Source of the DNA: an uncultured Alphaproteobacteria bacterium
GTDB lineage: Bacteria > Pseudomonadota > Alphaproteobacteria > Rhodospirillales > Rhodospirillaceae
Direction of reading: 5' to 3'
DNA length: 64,000 bases
NCBI GenBank assembly: GCA_900079695.1
Contig: LT599022.1
Location: forward strand, 1,697,245-1,761,244
Made by a program: the position numbers and the translations under genes. The notes under the pieces are model-generated. The model saw only the letters and a list, made by a program, of their open reading frames with translations, had not been told where the DNA came from and did no database searches. Positions 14,557 to 24,098 of the stretch are shown piece after piece. Position 1 is the stretch's first letter, and each line of letters begins with the position of its first letter.

Positions 14557-15750
14557 ATGAACATGCAGATTCTCGACGCCCGCCGCGACATGACCGGTGG
14601 CTACAAGGTGGATGTCAGCCGCGGCGAGCGGATCGGCCGCGTTTCTTCGGAATGGTTCTCGCGCCCCGATGACGAGCGTTATCTTTCGCTGTCGGAGCTG
14701 GCGGATTCGGTTCGCAGGCGATCCGAGCGCAGCCGGACGCGCGTCGTCGAAACCGCGCTCATCCATGTCGAGGCGAGCCGCACCGATCCAGAGCGGTTGT
14801 CTCTCATCCTGCCCGGCTCGGACACGCCCGTCGCGCCGACCCATTGGAGCTTTGGCCAGCTCGCTGCCCAAGTCGGCGCTCCCGCCGCCTATCTGCGCCA
14901 GCTCCCCGCCGCACTTGCCGGCATCAACCTGCAATACGGTCTGTCCTCGCATCGGGCCGAGCAGATCAAGACCCTCGAAACCGACAACGGCCGGATCGAG
15001 CTGCGCGCCGTCACCGGCCCCGACTATGGCCGGATCTACGACCACGAGCTGGTCGAGGCGGTCCAGCGCATCGCCGGCAACGGCACGGGTGACACGCGCT
15101 GGAAGGTGCCCGGCGTGCTCGATTGGTCGACCGGCGTCTACAACCCCCGCGTTGACGTCACGAAGGACACGACGACGCTCTATGCGTCCGATCGCGACGT
15201 GTTTCTCTTCCTCGTCGACGATCTCAATCCCATCGAGGCCGGTCGGCTCCCCGACGGCTCGCCCGACCTCTATTTCCGCGGCTTCTACTGCTGGAATTCC
15301 GAGGTCGGCGCCAAGACGCTCGGCATGGCGAGCTTCTATCTCCGCGCGGTCTGCCAGAATCGGAATTTGTGGGGCGTGGAGGATTTCGAGGAAATCACCA
15401 TCCGCCACAGCAAGTATGCGGCCTCGCGCTTCGCCCACGAAGCTGCGCCGGCGCTGCTGAACTTCGCGAACTCCTCACCAATGCCCTTCATCAACGGCAT
15501 CAGGGCGGCCCGCGAACGGATCGTCGCGAAATCGGACGAGGACCGCACCGAATTCCTGCGCAAGCGTGGATTCTCGAAGGCCGAGACCGGCAAGATCATC
15601 GAGACCGTCCTGGCCGAGGAAGGCCGCCCGCCGGAATCGATCTTCGATTTCGTCGCGGGCATCACCGCCGTCGCCCGCGAAAAGACCAACCAGGACGCGC
15701 GGCTCGAACTGGAGGGCAAGGCGAAGAAGCTGCTCGACCGCGCCGCCTGA
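14557..15750 (+). CDS. DUF932 domain protein
   Basis: 397 residues from ATG 14557. An in-frame ATG at 14542 lies inside the leader hairpin and is less likely. It matches DUF932 phage/plasmid-type proteins: SGVYNPRVDVTKDTTTLYASDRDVFLFLVDDL (family core, shown at about 187-218), YFRGFYCWNSEVGAKTLG, and FLRAVCQNRNLWG-like YLRAVCQNRNLWG. The C-terminal third is helical (ARERIVAKSDEDRTEFL; LELEGKAKKLLDRAA). Its biochemical role is unknown; homologues occur on plasmids and ICEs near parB and helicase genes, exactly as here, suggesting a part in DNA maintenance or defence evasion. It is the first gene of the plus-strand maintenance block. Confidence 0.82.
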   Translation: MNMQILDARRDMTGGYKVDVSRGERIGRVSSEWFSRPDDERYLSLSELADSVRRRSERSRTRVVETALIHVEASRTDPERLSLILPGSDTPVAPTHWSFGQLAAQVGAPAAYLRQLPAALAGINLQYGLSSHRAEQIKTLETDNGRIELRAVTGPDYGRIYDHELVEAVQRIAGNGTGDTRWKVPGVLDWSTGVYNPRVDVTKDTTTLYASDRDVFLFLVDDLNPIEAGRLPDGSPDLYFRGFYCWNSEVGAKTLGMASFYLRAVCQNRNLWGVEDFEEITIRHSKYAASRFAHEAAPALLNFANSSPMPFINGIRAARERIVAKSDEDRTEFLRKRGFSKAETGKIIETVLAEEGRPPESIFDFVAGITAVAREKTNQDARLELEGKAKKLLDRAA

Positions 15751-15839
15751 TCGCCGTGAAGCCGGAAGCACGACTTTCCGTGTCTCCGGCTTTGCGCCTC
15801 CGTGCCTTTCCGTTTTCCCGATCCGTGGCGCTGCCCTCC

Positions 15840-15922
15840 AAGAGTGAGAGGGCGGCGCTTCGCTTCGTGACGAGTTTGGGTTCGAGGGAGAGGCTCTCGG
15901 CGCTCGTCGCGGAGTAACGAAC
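15840..15922 (+). ncRNA. Conserved structured leader (family 1) of the parB gene
   Basis: The box AAGAGTGAGAG (15840-15850) is followed by arms CGTGACGAG (15866-15874) and CTCGTCGCG (15903-15911) around a 28-nt loop that resembles the DUF932 leader loop (shared core GAGAGGCTC-C-CGGCG). Stem sequences differ between the two copies but pairing is kept, which argues for RNA structure. The 3' arm abuts GGAG (15911-15914), the probable ribosome-binding site for ATG 15923. Confidence 0.55.
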
Positions 15923-18073
15923 ATGGCAACCGCCGTTCAGAAGATCACGCTGTCGTCGTCGCGCGACATTCCCTTCAACAAGCTGGTGCTGAGCCAGTCC
16001 AACGTCCGGCGCGTGAAGGCCGGCGTCTCGATTGAGGAGCTGGCCGAGTCGATCGCCCGTCGCGGCCTGATCCAGAGCCTCCATGTGCGCCCGGTCGTCG
16101 ATGGCGAGGGCCAGGAAACCGGTATGTTCGAGGTGCCCGCTGGTGGCCGCCGCTACCGCGCGCTGGAAATGCTCGCCAGGCAGAAGCGCCTCAACAAGAC
16201 CACTCCCGTCCCCTGCGTCGTCTCGGCCGCCAACGCCGCCATCCTGATCGACGAAGTTTCGCTGGCCGAGAACATCGAGCGCGCGCCGCTCCATCCGCTC
16301 GACCAGTATCGCGCCTTCCAGACCATGCGCGACAAGGGCATGACCGAGGAAGACATCGCCGCCGCGTTCTTCGTCGACGTCAATATCGTGAAGCAGCGGC
16401 TGCGCCTCGCGTCGGTCTCGCCGGCACTGCTCGACATCTATGCCGAGGACGGCATGGAGCTGAAGCACCTCATGGCCTTCACCGTGTCGCACGACCACGC
16501 CCGTCAGGAGCAGGTCTGGGAGCAAATCCGCAATAGCTGGCAGAAGGAGCCGTACCACATCCGCCGCATGCTGACCGAGACGACGGTTCGCGCTTCCGAC
16601 AAGCGCGCCGTCTTCGTCGGCATCGACGCCTACGAGGCGGCCGGCGGCATCGTGATGCGAGACCTCTTCGAATCCGACGACGGCGGCTGGCTTCAGGATG
16701 TCGGGCTTTTGGATCGCCTCGTCTCCGAGAAGCTCACGACCATCGCCGACGAGATCGCGACCCACGGCTGGAAATGGGTCGAGGCCGCCGTCAGCATTCC
16801 CTACGGCGTCACCCATGGGCTGCGCGAGATCAAGGGCGTTCCTCTCGACGTCACCGCGGAGGAGCAGGCCACGCGCGACGCGCTGCAGGAGGAACTCGAC
16901 CGCCTGACCGCCGAATACGAGGACGCCGATGAGCTTCCGGACGAAGTGGATGCCCGCCTGGGCGAGATCGAGGCGGCGATCGACACGCTCGACAACCGCC
17001 CGGTCCGTTACGATCCGGCGGAAATCGCCATCGCGGGCGTGTTCGTCAGCATCGATGCCGATGGCTCGCTCTCCGTCGATCGCGGATACGTCCGCCCCGA
17101 GGACGAGCGGCCGGTCGAGGTCGCCGATGACGAGGCACCGGAGGACGATGTCGATCCTGAAACCGGCGAAATCCGCACGCCTGCCGTCCAGCGCACCGTC
17201 ATCACCATCGACGGCCAGCCGGTGCAAACCGAAGAGGAGGACGAGGACGACGGCCTGAAGCCGTTGCCCGAGCGGCTGGTCATCGAACTGACCGCCCATC
17301 GCACGCTCGCCCTCCGCGACGCGGTTGCAACCCACCCGCAGGTCGCCCTGACCATGCTGCTGCACAAGCTGGTCAGCGACACGTTTCGCCACACCGCGCC
17401 GACCGGCTGCCTCGAAGCCTGGGTCAAGCACCTCTATCTCTCCGGCCAATCCGAAGAGATGAAGGCCAGTCCTTCGGCGCAATCGGAGAATGCGCGTCAC
17501 GAAAGCTGGGGCGACCACGTTCCCGCCGATGACGACGCCCTCTGGGATTGGCTGGAACAGCTCGATGACGGCACCCGCCTCGATCTGCTGGCGCATTGCG
17601 TGAGCTTCGGGATCAACGCTCTGTTCGAGCGCCCGAATCCGCACGCCGCGTCCGGCATCAGCCGTCACGGGCTCGACGTGCGCTTGGCCCAGGCGGATCG
17701 GCTCGCCGTTGCCACCGGGCTCGATATGGTCGCCGCAGGCTGGAAGCCGACCGTCGGCAACTACCTCGGACGGGTGACGAAGGGCCGCATTCTCGAAGCC
17801 GTGCGCGAGGGCGCCGGCGAACGCGCCGCGCAGCTCATCGGCCACCTGAAAAAGGGCGACATGGCCAAGGAAGCCGAGCGCCTGCTCGCCGACACCGGCT
17901 GGCTGCCGGAACCGCTACGGATGTCGGACGACACCGCGGCCATCGACGATCAGCCAGTCATGTCGGAGGGCGGCGACGAAGACCTCCCGGCATTCCTGGC
18001 CGAAGACGGAGAGGACGACGAGGCGAACGAGCCCGAAGACGACGAGCACGTCGCAATGATCGCAGCCGAATAG
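15923..18073 (+). CDS. Large ParB/RepB-family partition-like protein
   Basis: 716 residues, much longer than the usual 300. The N-terminal ParB domain has SQSNVRRV, GGRRYRALEML (74-84) and ENIERAPLHPLDQYRAF (116-132), the CTP-binding and clamp motifs. An HTH follows (TEEDIAAAFFVDVNIVKQRLRLASV). The long C-terminal part has acidic low-complexity runs (EEEDEDD near 439; AEDGEDDEANEPEDDEH near the end) and a helical domain of unknown role. Such long ParB-like proteins are common on alphaproteobacterial ICEs and plasmids beside DUF932 and strawberry-notch genes. The ParA ATPase of this element is encoded 13 kb downstream, so pairing between them is uncertain; it may instead act as a nuclease or transcription factor of the ParB fold. 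Confidence 0.85.
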   Translation: MATAVQKITLSSSRDIPFNKLVLSQSNVRRVKAGVSIEELAESIARRGLIQSLHVRPVVDGEGQETGMFEVPAGGRRYRALEMLARQKRLNKTTPVPCVVSAANAAILIDEVSLAENIERAPLHPLDQYRAFQTMRDKGMTEEDIAAAFFVDVNIVKQRLRLASVSPALLDIYAEDGMELKHLMAFTVSHDHARQEQVWEQIRNSWQKEPYHIRRMLTETTVRASDKRAVFVGIDAYEAAGGIVMRDLFESDDGGWLQDVGLLDRLVSEKLTTIADEIATHGWKWVEAAVSIPYGVTHGLREIKGVPLDVTAEEQATRDALQEELDRLTAEYEDADELPDEVDARLGEIEAAIDTLDNRPVRYDPAEIAIAGVFVSIDADGSLSVDRGYVRPEDERPVEVADDEAPEDDVDPETGEIRTPAVQRTVITIDGQPVQTEEEDEDDGLKPLPERLVIELTAHRTLALRDAVATHPQVALTMLLHKLVSDTFRHTAPTGCLEAWVKHLYLSGQSEEMKASPSAQSENARHESWGDHVPADDDALWDWLEQLDDGTRLDLLAHCVSFGINALFERPNPHAASGISRHGLDVRLAQADRLAVATGLDMVAAGWKPTVGNYLGRVTKGRILEAVREGAGERAAQLIGHLKKGDMAKEAERLLADTGWLPEPLRMSDDTAAIDDQPVMSEGGDEDLPAFLAEDGEDDEANEPEDDEHVAMIAAE

Positions 18074-18168
18074 CGCGGTGATGCGGGGCGGTTCCGCCGT
18101 CCCGCGCCATCCCTCTCCCAATTCCTCGCCCGGCCATGTGCCGGGCATTCTCGTTTCAGGAGCCTGTC

Positions 18169-18585
18169 ATGGCCGATTATTTCACCCATTTCTCGTGCCT
18201 GCTCGACGTAGGCACGCCCGAGAACGCCGCGCGCGCCCTCGATCTCTACAATGCGCTGTCCGAAGAAGGCGCATCAGAGGAACCACCTTCGGATGGATTC
18301 CTGCTCTCGATCCAGCCCGAGCATGGCGGCACGAATCTCTGGATGCGCGATGACGTCACTGGCGACCCCGAGCGGCTCATCCAGTTCGTGAAGCGCTGCG
18401 CCACCGAATTCGGTCTCACCGGGCGATGGGGTTTCCAATACGCCAACACCTGCTCGCGCCCGCGCCTCGACGGCTTTGGCGGCGGGGCACACGCCCTGGA
18501 TCTGGCGACCGGCGAGACGATCGGCTGGACCTACACCACTGGCTGGCTCGCCGAGCTGCTCGACGACGGTATGCCCGGCGACTGA
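18169..18585 (+). CDS. Conserved hypothetical protein between parB and the helicase
   Basis: 138 residues. The start at 18169 follows a good ribosome-binding site (AGGAG 18157-18161). The sequence has an acidic N-terminal half with a helix (PENAARALDLYNALSEEG) and strands (FLLSIQPEHGGTNLWMRDD), and a glycine-rich C-terminal part (RWGFQYANTCSRPRLDGFGGGAHALDL; GWTYTTGWLAELLD). It is soluble, without membrane segments. I recognise it as a recurrent small gene in this type of maintenance block, but it has no function I can name. It lies 95 bp after parB and is probably cotranscribed. Confidence 0.72.
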   Translation: MADYFTHFSCLLDVGTPENAARALDLYNALSEEGASEEPPSDGFLLSIQPEHGGTNLWMRDDVTGDPERLIQFVKRCATEFGLTGRWGFQYANTCSRPRLDGFGGGAHALDLATGETIGWTYTTGWLAELLDDGMPGD

Positions 18586-18639
18586 ACGAAAAGCCCCCAC
18601 CTCATGGTCGGGCGCTTTTTTCATGTCAGGCCCCTGAGA

Positions 18640-18732
18640 GGAAGAGGCCGGCCGGGACGAGGCGAGTCCGGGTGGTTCGAGAGAGAGCGCCGCGCGGGCT
18701 TGCCCGTTTTCCGCTCTCCCGAGGTTCTCGAC
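18640..18732 (+). promoter_or_regulatory. Leader upstream of the strawberry-notch gene, weakly like family 1
   Basis: Contains GGTTCGAGAGAGAGCG, which resembles the loop core of the two structured leaders, a small hairpin CGGGC-TT-GCCCG, and CTCTCCCGAGG just before the ATG at 18733. The outer stem seen in the other two copies is not convincing here. Confidence 0.35.
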
Positions 18733-21700
18733 ATGAACATCATGCTTCCCATCGCCGGCGAGCCCGCTGCGACGCCGCCGCTCGCCTCCAGCGCCAACCC
18801 CGCCGCAGCAATCCTGGCGGCCGCCAATCTACTCCTCCCCCATCTAGAACGCGGCGCGCGGATCGATGCCACAACCTTGCGTGCTGCGCTCGAGACGGCA
18901 TTCGGCGCATCGGACACGTCCGGCGCCTGGACGTGGAAAACGGCCTATGAAGCCTGCGAGGCCGCAACCGTCCTTTTCCTACGCAAATACGGAAAGGCTC
19001 TTTTCCGTAAATCCGCATCTCCGGCAGCGCGGCTTTCCACGTTGTCGAAAATCACCGGGCTCCTGCCGACACATACCCGTCGCTCCGAGGAATCGCAGGC
19101 GCTTCAGCAATTCTCGACGCCGATCCCTTTGGGTCTCGCCGCGCTCACGGCCGCGTCGGTTGCGCCGACCGACCGCGTGCTGGAACCTTCGGCCGGCACC
19201 GGCCTGCTCGCCATCCTGGCATCGACGGCCGGCGGGTCGTTGATCCTCAATGAACTGGCCGAGATCCGCGCCGATCTTCTCGCTTCTCTCTTTCCGGCCT
19301 TGACCGTCACGCGCTTCGACGCCGCGCAGATCGACGATCACCTCGATCCCGCAGCGATCCCCAGCGTCGTGCTGATGAACCCGCCGTTCTCAGCGATGGC
19401 CAATGTCTCTGGCCGCGTAGCCGACGCCGGGTTTCGCCATATCGCCTCAGCGCTGAACCGCCTTGCGCCCGGCGGCCGGCTCGTGGCGATCACCGGCGCC
19501 AATGTCGGTCCGGACCTGCCGGATTGGCGCGATGCGTTCGTCGGCCTGCAAGAGCGCGGTCGTGTCGTCTTCACCGCTGCGATCGCCGGCTCGATCTATG
19601 CCAAGCACGGCACCACGTTCCCCACCAGGCTGACCGTCATCGACAAGCTGCCCGCCGACGACCCGGCAACCTTTCCGGCGTCGCCCGGCATGGCGCCCGA
19701 TGTTGCTACGTTGCTCGGTTGGATCGAGCGCGACATACCGACTCGCTCGCCCGTCAACCTGCCGGCGATCTCCGCACCGGTAGCAGTCGCACCCCCGAAA
19801 TCCGTGCGCGGCTATACCGCCCGCGCGGCATCCTCGCGCTTGCCCGCATCGGTCGCCGCCGATCCCTCCGGTATCGCGCTCGCCTATGAAACCGTGGACT
19901 GGACGCCGGCGGAGAGCGCGCATCTGACCGACGCGATCTATGAAGAATACGGATTGCAGTCGATCCGTATTCCCGGCGCTCAGGCGCATCCGACCAAGCT
20001 CGTCCAGTCTGCCGCGATGGCGAGCATCGCGCCGCCGAAGCCGAGCTATCGGCCGACCCTCCCGGCGAACATTCTCCGCCTGCTATCCGATGCCCAGCTT
20101 GAGACCGTGATCTACGCCGGCGAGGCGCACGGTGACTATCTCGCCGGTTCGTGGACGGTCGACGAGACCTTCGATGTCGTGAAGGCTGCGCCCGCCGACA
20201 CGGCCGACACCGTTCGCTTCCGCCGCGGTTTCATGCTCGGCGACGGCACCGGCGCCGGAAAGGGCCGCCAGTCGGCGGGCATCATTCTCGACAATTGGCT
20301 CCAGGGCCGGCGCAAGGCGGTCTGGGTCAGCAAGTCCGACAAGCTGATCGAGGACGCACAACGCGATTGGTCCGCGCTCGGCATGGAGCGCCTGCTGGTC
20401 ACGCCGCTGTCGCGCTTCCCGCAGGGCAAGCCCATCGCGCTCTCGGAAGCCGTCCTATTTGCAACCTACGCCACGCTACGCTCCGACGACCGAGGCGAGA
20501 AGGTTTCGCGCGTCCGACAGATCGTCGAATGGTTGGGCTCCGATTTCGACGGAGTGATCATTTTCGACGAGAGCCACGCGATGCAGAACGCCGGCGGCGG
20601 CAAGGGAGAACGGGGCGACGTCGCCGCCTCGCAGCAAGGTCGCGCTGGCCTCCGGCTTCAGCACGCCCTGCCGAATGCCCGCGTCGTCTATGTCTCGGCC
20701 ACCGGCGCGACCACCGTCCATAATCTCGCCTATGCCCAGCGGCTTGGCCTCTGGGGCGGAGACGATTTCCCCTTCGCCACGCGCGCCGAATTCGTCGAGG
20801 CCATCGAGGATGGCGGTGTCGCGGCGATGGAGGTGTTGGCGCGCGACCTGCGTTCGCTCGGACTCTACACCGCCCGCTCGCTCTCCTACGACGGTGTGGA
20901 ATATGAACTGGTCGAACACCAGCTCACCGACGAACAACGCCGCATCTACGACGCCTATGCCGGCGCCTTCGCCATCATCCATAACCACCTCGATGCGGCG
21001 ATGGAGGCGGCCAACATCACGGGCTCGACCGGGACGTTGAACCGGCAGGCTAAGTCCGCCGCCCGCTCGGCCTTCGAAGCCGCGAAACAACGCTTCTTCG
21101 GGCATCTGCTGACGTCGATGAAGACGCCGACCCTGATCGGCTCGATCGAGCACGACCTGGCGGCCGGCCATGCCGCCGTTGTGCAGATCGTGTCGACCGG
21201 CGAAGCCCTAATGGAACGTCGCCTGGCCGAGATCCCGACCGAGGAATGGAACGACGTGCGCGTCGACATCACGCCGCGCGAATATGTTCTCGATTATCTC
21301 GCCCATTCCTTCCCGGTGCAGCTCCATGAGCCGTTCACCGATGGCGAGGGTAATCTGTCGTCTCGCCCGCTCTATCGCGACGGCCGACCCGTCGAGAGCC
21401 GCGAAGCCGTCGCGCGCTGCGACGAGCTGATCGAGCGCCTTGCGTCGCTTCCACCCGTGCCGGGCGCGCTCGACCAGATCGTGCAGCGCTTCGGCACCGA
21501 TATGGTCGCAGAGGTGACGGGCCGCTCGCGGCGGATTGTCCGCAAGGGCGATCGTCTGGCCGTGGAGAACCGCGCGCCATCGGCCAACCTCGCCGAGACG
21601 GCCGCCTTCATGGACGATCTGAAGCGCATCCTCATCTTCTCGGATGCGGGCGGCACCGGCCGCAGCTACCATGCAGAGCTGTCGGCGAGGAACCAGCGGC

Positions 21701-23061
21701 TGCGCGTGCATTACCTGCTCGAACCGGGCTGGAAAGCCGACGCGGCGATCCAGGGGCTGGGCCGCACCAACCGCACGAACCAGGCGCAGCCGCCCTTGTT
21801 CCGCCCAATCGCGACCGACGTGAAAGCGGAAAAGCGCTTCCTCAGCACGATCGCGCGCCGGCTCGATACGCTCGGCGCTATCACGCGCGGGCAGCGCCAG
21901 ACAGGCGGCCAGGGCCTATTCCGGCCGGAGGACAATCTGGAATCCTGCTACGCCCGCGACGCGCTACGCCAGCTCTATCTCCTGATCGTGCGCGGGAAGA
22001 TCGAAGGCTGCTCGCTCCATCGCTTCGAAACCGCCACCGGCCTCAAGCTGATGGACGACAACGGCATCAAGGACGAACTGCCGCCGATCACGACATTCCT
22101 CAATCGGCTGCTGGCGCTCACGATCGAGCTGCAGAGCATCCTCTTCACCGCCTTCGAACAGCTTCTCGATGCGAAGGTGTCGGGCGCGATCGCCAGCGGC
22201 GTCTACGACGTCGGCCTCGAAACCCTGACGGCGGAGAGCTTCGTCGTCACCGATCGCACGACCATCTACACCCACCCGGCATCCGGTGCGCAGACCCGAC
22301 TGCTGACCATCACCCAGCGGACCCGCAATCGTCCGCTGTCGCTCGACGACGCGCTCGGCTGGCTTGATGATCGTGGCGCAAAGCTGCTGATGAACGAACG
22401 ATCCGGGCGAGCCGCCGTGCAGATCCCGGCGCCATCGCTCATGCTCGACGACGGCGAGATCGAGCGCCGCGTTCGGCTGATCCGCCCTATGGAGCATCAT
22501 CATGCTTCGCTGAAGTCGATGGCGGAAAGCCATTGGCGGGAGGCCGATCGCAGCACCTTCGCCGCAGCATGGTCCAGCGAACTCGGCGATGTGCCCACCT
22601 TCAGCGAAAGCACCATCCACATCGTCGCGGGATTGCTGCTGCCGGTATGGAAGCGCCTGCCGAACGAGTCGACGCGGGTTTATCGGCTTCAGACCGACGA
22701 TGGCGAGCGCATCATCGGTCGCCGCGTCTCCCCGGTCTGGGCCGCGAACGCCGCTTCGACCGGCACGACCAACCTGTCGGCCGACGACGCCTATGCGGCT
22801 TTGATCGACGGGCGGACGATTCTCGACCTCGCCGAGGGACTTCAGCTCCGTCGCGTGCGCGTCATGGGCGCCAACCGCATCGAACTGTCCGGCTTCACCG
22901 AAGCGATGCGGGACCGCCTTCGCGCCTATGGCCTCTTCACCGAGATCATCTCCTGGTCGCTGCGGTTCTTCGTGCCGATCGACAGCACGGGGCCGACCGT
23001 GCTCGCCAAGCTGCTCGACACCTATCCGGTGGCGCGCATCGGCGAGCGGGAGGCCGCGTAA
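18733..23061 (+). CDS. Strawberry-notch family DNA methylase-helicase
   Basis: 1442 residues from ATG 18733; the longer upstream frame runs through the leader. The N-terminal part is an N6-adenine methyltransferase-like domain: VLEPSAGTG (about 149-157) and NPPF (216-219). An SF2 ATPase follows: GDGTGAGKGRQ (about 503-513), DESH (612-615), SATGATT, and the strawberry-notch C-terminal block with GLGRTNRTNQ (near 1008-1017). Proteins of this kind are large, sit on plasmids and ICEs, and probably translocate on and modify DNA, protecting the element or aiding replication. The stop codon overlaps the ATG of the Toprim gene by one base (TAATG), so both are coupled. An intact domain set suggests it is active. 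Confidence 0.88.
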   Translation: MNIMLPIAGEPAATPPLASSANPAAAILAAANLLLPHLERGARIDATTLRAALETAFGASDTSGAWTWKTAYEACEAATVLFLRKYGKALFRKSASPAARLSTLSKITGLLPTHTRRSEESQALQQFSTPIPLGLAALTAASVAPTDRVLEPSAGTGLLAILASTAGGSLILNELAEIRADLLASLFPALTVTRFDAAQIDDHLDPAAIPSVVLMNPPFSAMANVSGRVADAGFRHIASALNRLAPGGRLVAITGANVGPDLPDWRDAFVGLQERGRVVFTAAIAGSIYAKHGTTFPTRLTVIDKLPADDPATFPASPGMAPDVATLLGWIERDIPTRSPVNLPAISAPVAVAPPKSVRGYTARAASSRLPASVAADPSGIALAYETVDWTPAESAHLTDAIYEEYGLQSIRIPGAQAHPTKLVQSAAMASIAPPKPSYRPTLPANILRLLSDAQLETVIYAGEAHGDYLAGSWTVDETFDVVKAAPADTADTVRFRRGFMLGDGTGAGKGRQSAGIILDNWLQGRRKAVWVSKSDKLIEDAQRDWSALGMERLLVTPLSRFPQGKPIALSEAVLFATYATLRSDDRGEKVSRVRQIVEWLGSDFDGVIIFDESHAMQNAGGGKGERGDVAASQQGRAGLRLQHALPNARVVYVSATGATTVHNLAYAQRLGLWGGDDFPFATRAEFVEAIEDGGVAAMEVLARDLRSLGLYTARSLSYDGVEYELVEHQLTDEQRRIYDAYAGAFAIIHNHLDAAMEAANITGSTGTLNRQAKSAARSAFEAAKQRFFGHLLTSMKTPTLIGSIEHDLAAGHAAVVQIVSTGEALMERRLAEIPTEEWNDVRVDITPREYVLDYLAHSFPVQLHEPFTDGEGNLSSRPLYRDGRPVESREAVARCDELIERLASLPPVPGALDQIVQRFGTDMVAEVTGRSRRIVRKGDRLAVENRAPSANLAETAAFMDDLKRILIFSDAGGTGRSYHAELSARNQRLRVHYLLEPGWKADAAIQGLGRTNRTNQAQPPLFRPIATDVKAEKRFLSTIARRLDTLGAITRGQRQTGGQGLFRPEDNLESCYARDALRQLYLLIVRGKIEGCSLHRFETATGLKLMDDNGIKDELPPITTFLNRLLALTIELQSILFTAFEQLLDAKVSGAIASGVYDVGLETLTAESFVVTDRTTIYTHPASGAQTRLLTITQRTRNRPLSLDDALGWLDDRGAKLLMNERSGRAAVQIPAPSLMLDDGEIERRVRLIRPMEHHHASLKSMAESHWREADRSTFAAAWSSELGDVPTFSESTIHIVAGLLLPVWKRLPNESTRVYRLQTDDGERIIGRRVSPVWAANAASTGTTNLSADDAYAALIDGRTILDLAEGLQLRRVRVMGANRIELSGFTEAMRDRLRAYGLFTEIISWSLRFFVPIDSTGPTVLAKLLDTYPVARIGEREAA

Positions 23062-24098
23062 TGGCCCGCCACGACGCTTCCGATCTCGCATCCCGTCTCG
23101 GCCGTCAGGCCGAGGCGGTATGCAAACGCTATCTCGCTGCTGGCCGCCGACAGGGCAACTATTGGCAGGTTGGCGATGTTCGCAACACGCCGGGCAAGTC
23201 CATGTTCGTGCGCCTGAAGGACACCGCGAAAGGCCCCGCCGGCAAGTGGACGGACGCTGCGACCGGCGAGCATGGCGATCTGCTCGACGTGATCCGTGAA
23301 TCGCTCGGCCTCATCGACTTCGCCGACGTTGCCGAGGAGGCCCGCCTGTTCCTCAGCATGCCGCCCGATCCCGAACCGCAACTGAGGCAGCACGCGCGCA
23401 CGCCAGCACCATCGGGGTCTGCCGAGGCCGCACGGCGGCTCGTCGCCATGTGTCAGCCGATCGGCGGGACGCTCGTAGAGGCGTATTTACATGGACGCGG
23501 CATTACGGCTCTGCACGGATGCGGAAGCCTGCGCTTCCATTCCCGGTGCTACTATCGACCCGACGAGCACAGCCCGACCGAGACCTGGCCGGCCATGGTC
23601 GCCGCCGTCACCGATCTCGCCGACAGGATCACCGGCGCGCATCGGACCTGGCTCGCGCCCGACGGTTCAGGCAAGGCGCCGATCGACATCCAGCGCAAGG
23701 CGATGGGCGACCTTCTTGGGCACACGGTCCGCTTCGGGCTCTCCAGCGACGTGCTGGCGGCCGGCGAAGGGATCGAAAGCGTGCTATCGGCCCGTGAGGT
23801 CATGCCCGGCATGTCGGCGGCGGCGGCACTCTCCGCGGCGCACCTCGCTGCCATCCAGTTCCACGATGCACTGCGCCGGCTCTATGTCGTCCGCGACAAT
23901 GATCGCGCCGGAGACGGTGCGAGGAACACGCTGATCGAACGGGCGAACGGCGTCGGGGTCGAAGCGATTACCCTGTCACCCATGCTCGGGGACTTCAACG
24001 AGGATCTCCGCACCTACGGTCGTGACGCGCTGATGGCGCATATCCGGGTGCAGCTCGCCCCGCAGGACGTCGCCCGCTTCATGCTGCTGGCGGCATAG
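23061..24098 (+). CDS. Toprim-domain primase-like protein
   Basis: 345 residues. The N-terminal region has the zinc-finger-like primase lead often labelled DUF7146 (NYWQVGDVRNTPGKSMFVRLK, GKWTDAATGEHGDLLDVIRES). The Toprim fold follows: AGEGIESVLSAR (about 234-245, catalytic Glu) and YVVRDNDRAGDGA (about 275-287, the DxD motif). It probably synthesises or processes primers during replication or after conjugative transfer of the single strand. The start overlaps the stop of the strawberry-notch gene. No helicase domain is fused, so it would work with another protein. Confidence 0.83.
   Translation: MARHDASDLASRLGRQAEAVCKRYLAAGRRQGNYWQVGDVRNTPGKSMFVRLKDTAKGPAGKWTDAATGEHGDLLDVIRESLGLIDFADVAEEARLFLSMPPDPEPQLRQHARTPAPSGSAEAARRLVAMCQPIGGTLVEAYLHGRGITALHGCGSLRFHSRCYYRPDEHSPTETWPAMVAAVTDLADRITGAHRTWLAPDGSGKAPIDIQRKAMGDLLGHTVRFGLSSDVLAAGEGIESVLSAREVMPGMSAAAALSAAHLAAIQFHDALRRLYVVRDNDRAGDGARNTLIERANGVGVEAITLSPMLGDFNEDLRTYGRDALMAHIRVQLAPQDVARFMLLAA

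Noticed and set aside
15662-17845. 727-codon minus-strand frame opposite DUF932 and parB
   Set aside because: A shadow of GC-rich codon use on the other strand; the composition is Arg/Gly/Asp/Val-rich, and the plus-strand genes have clear conserved domains.
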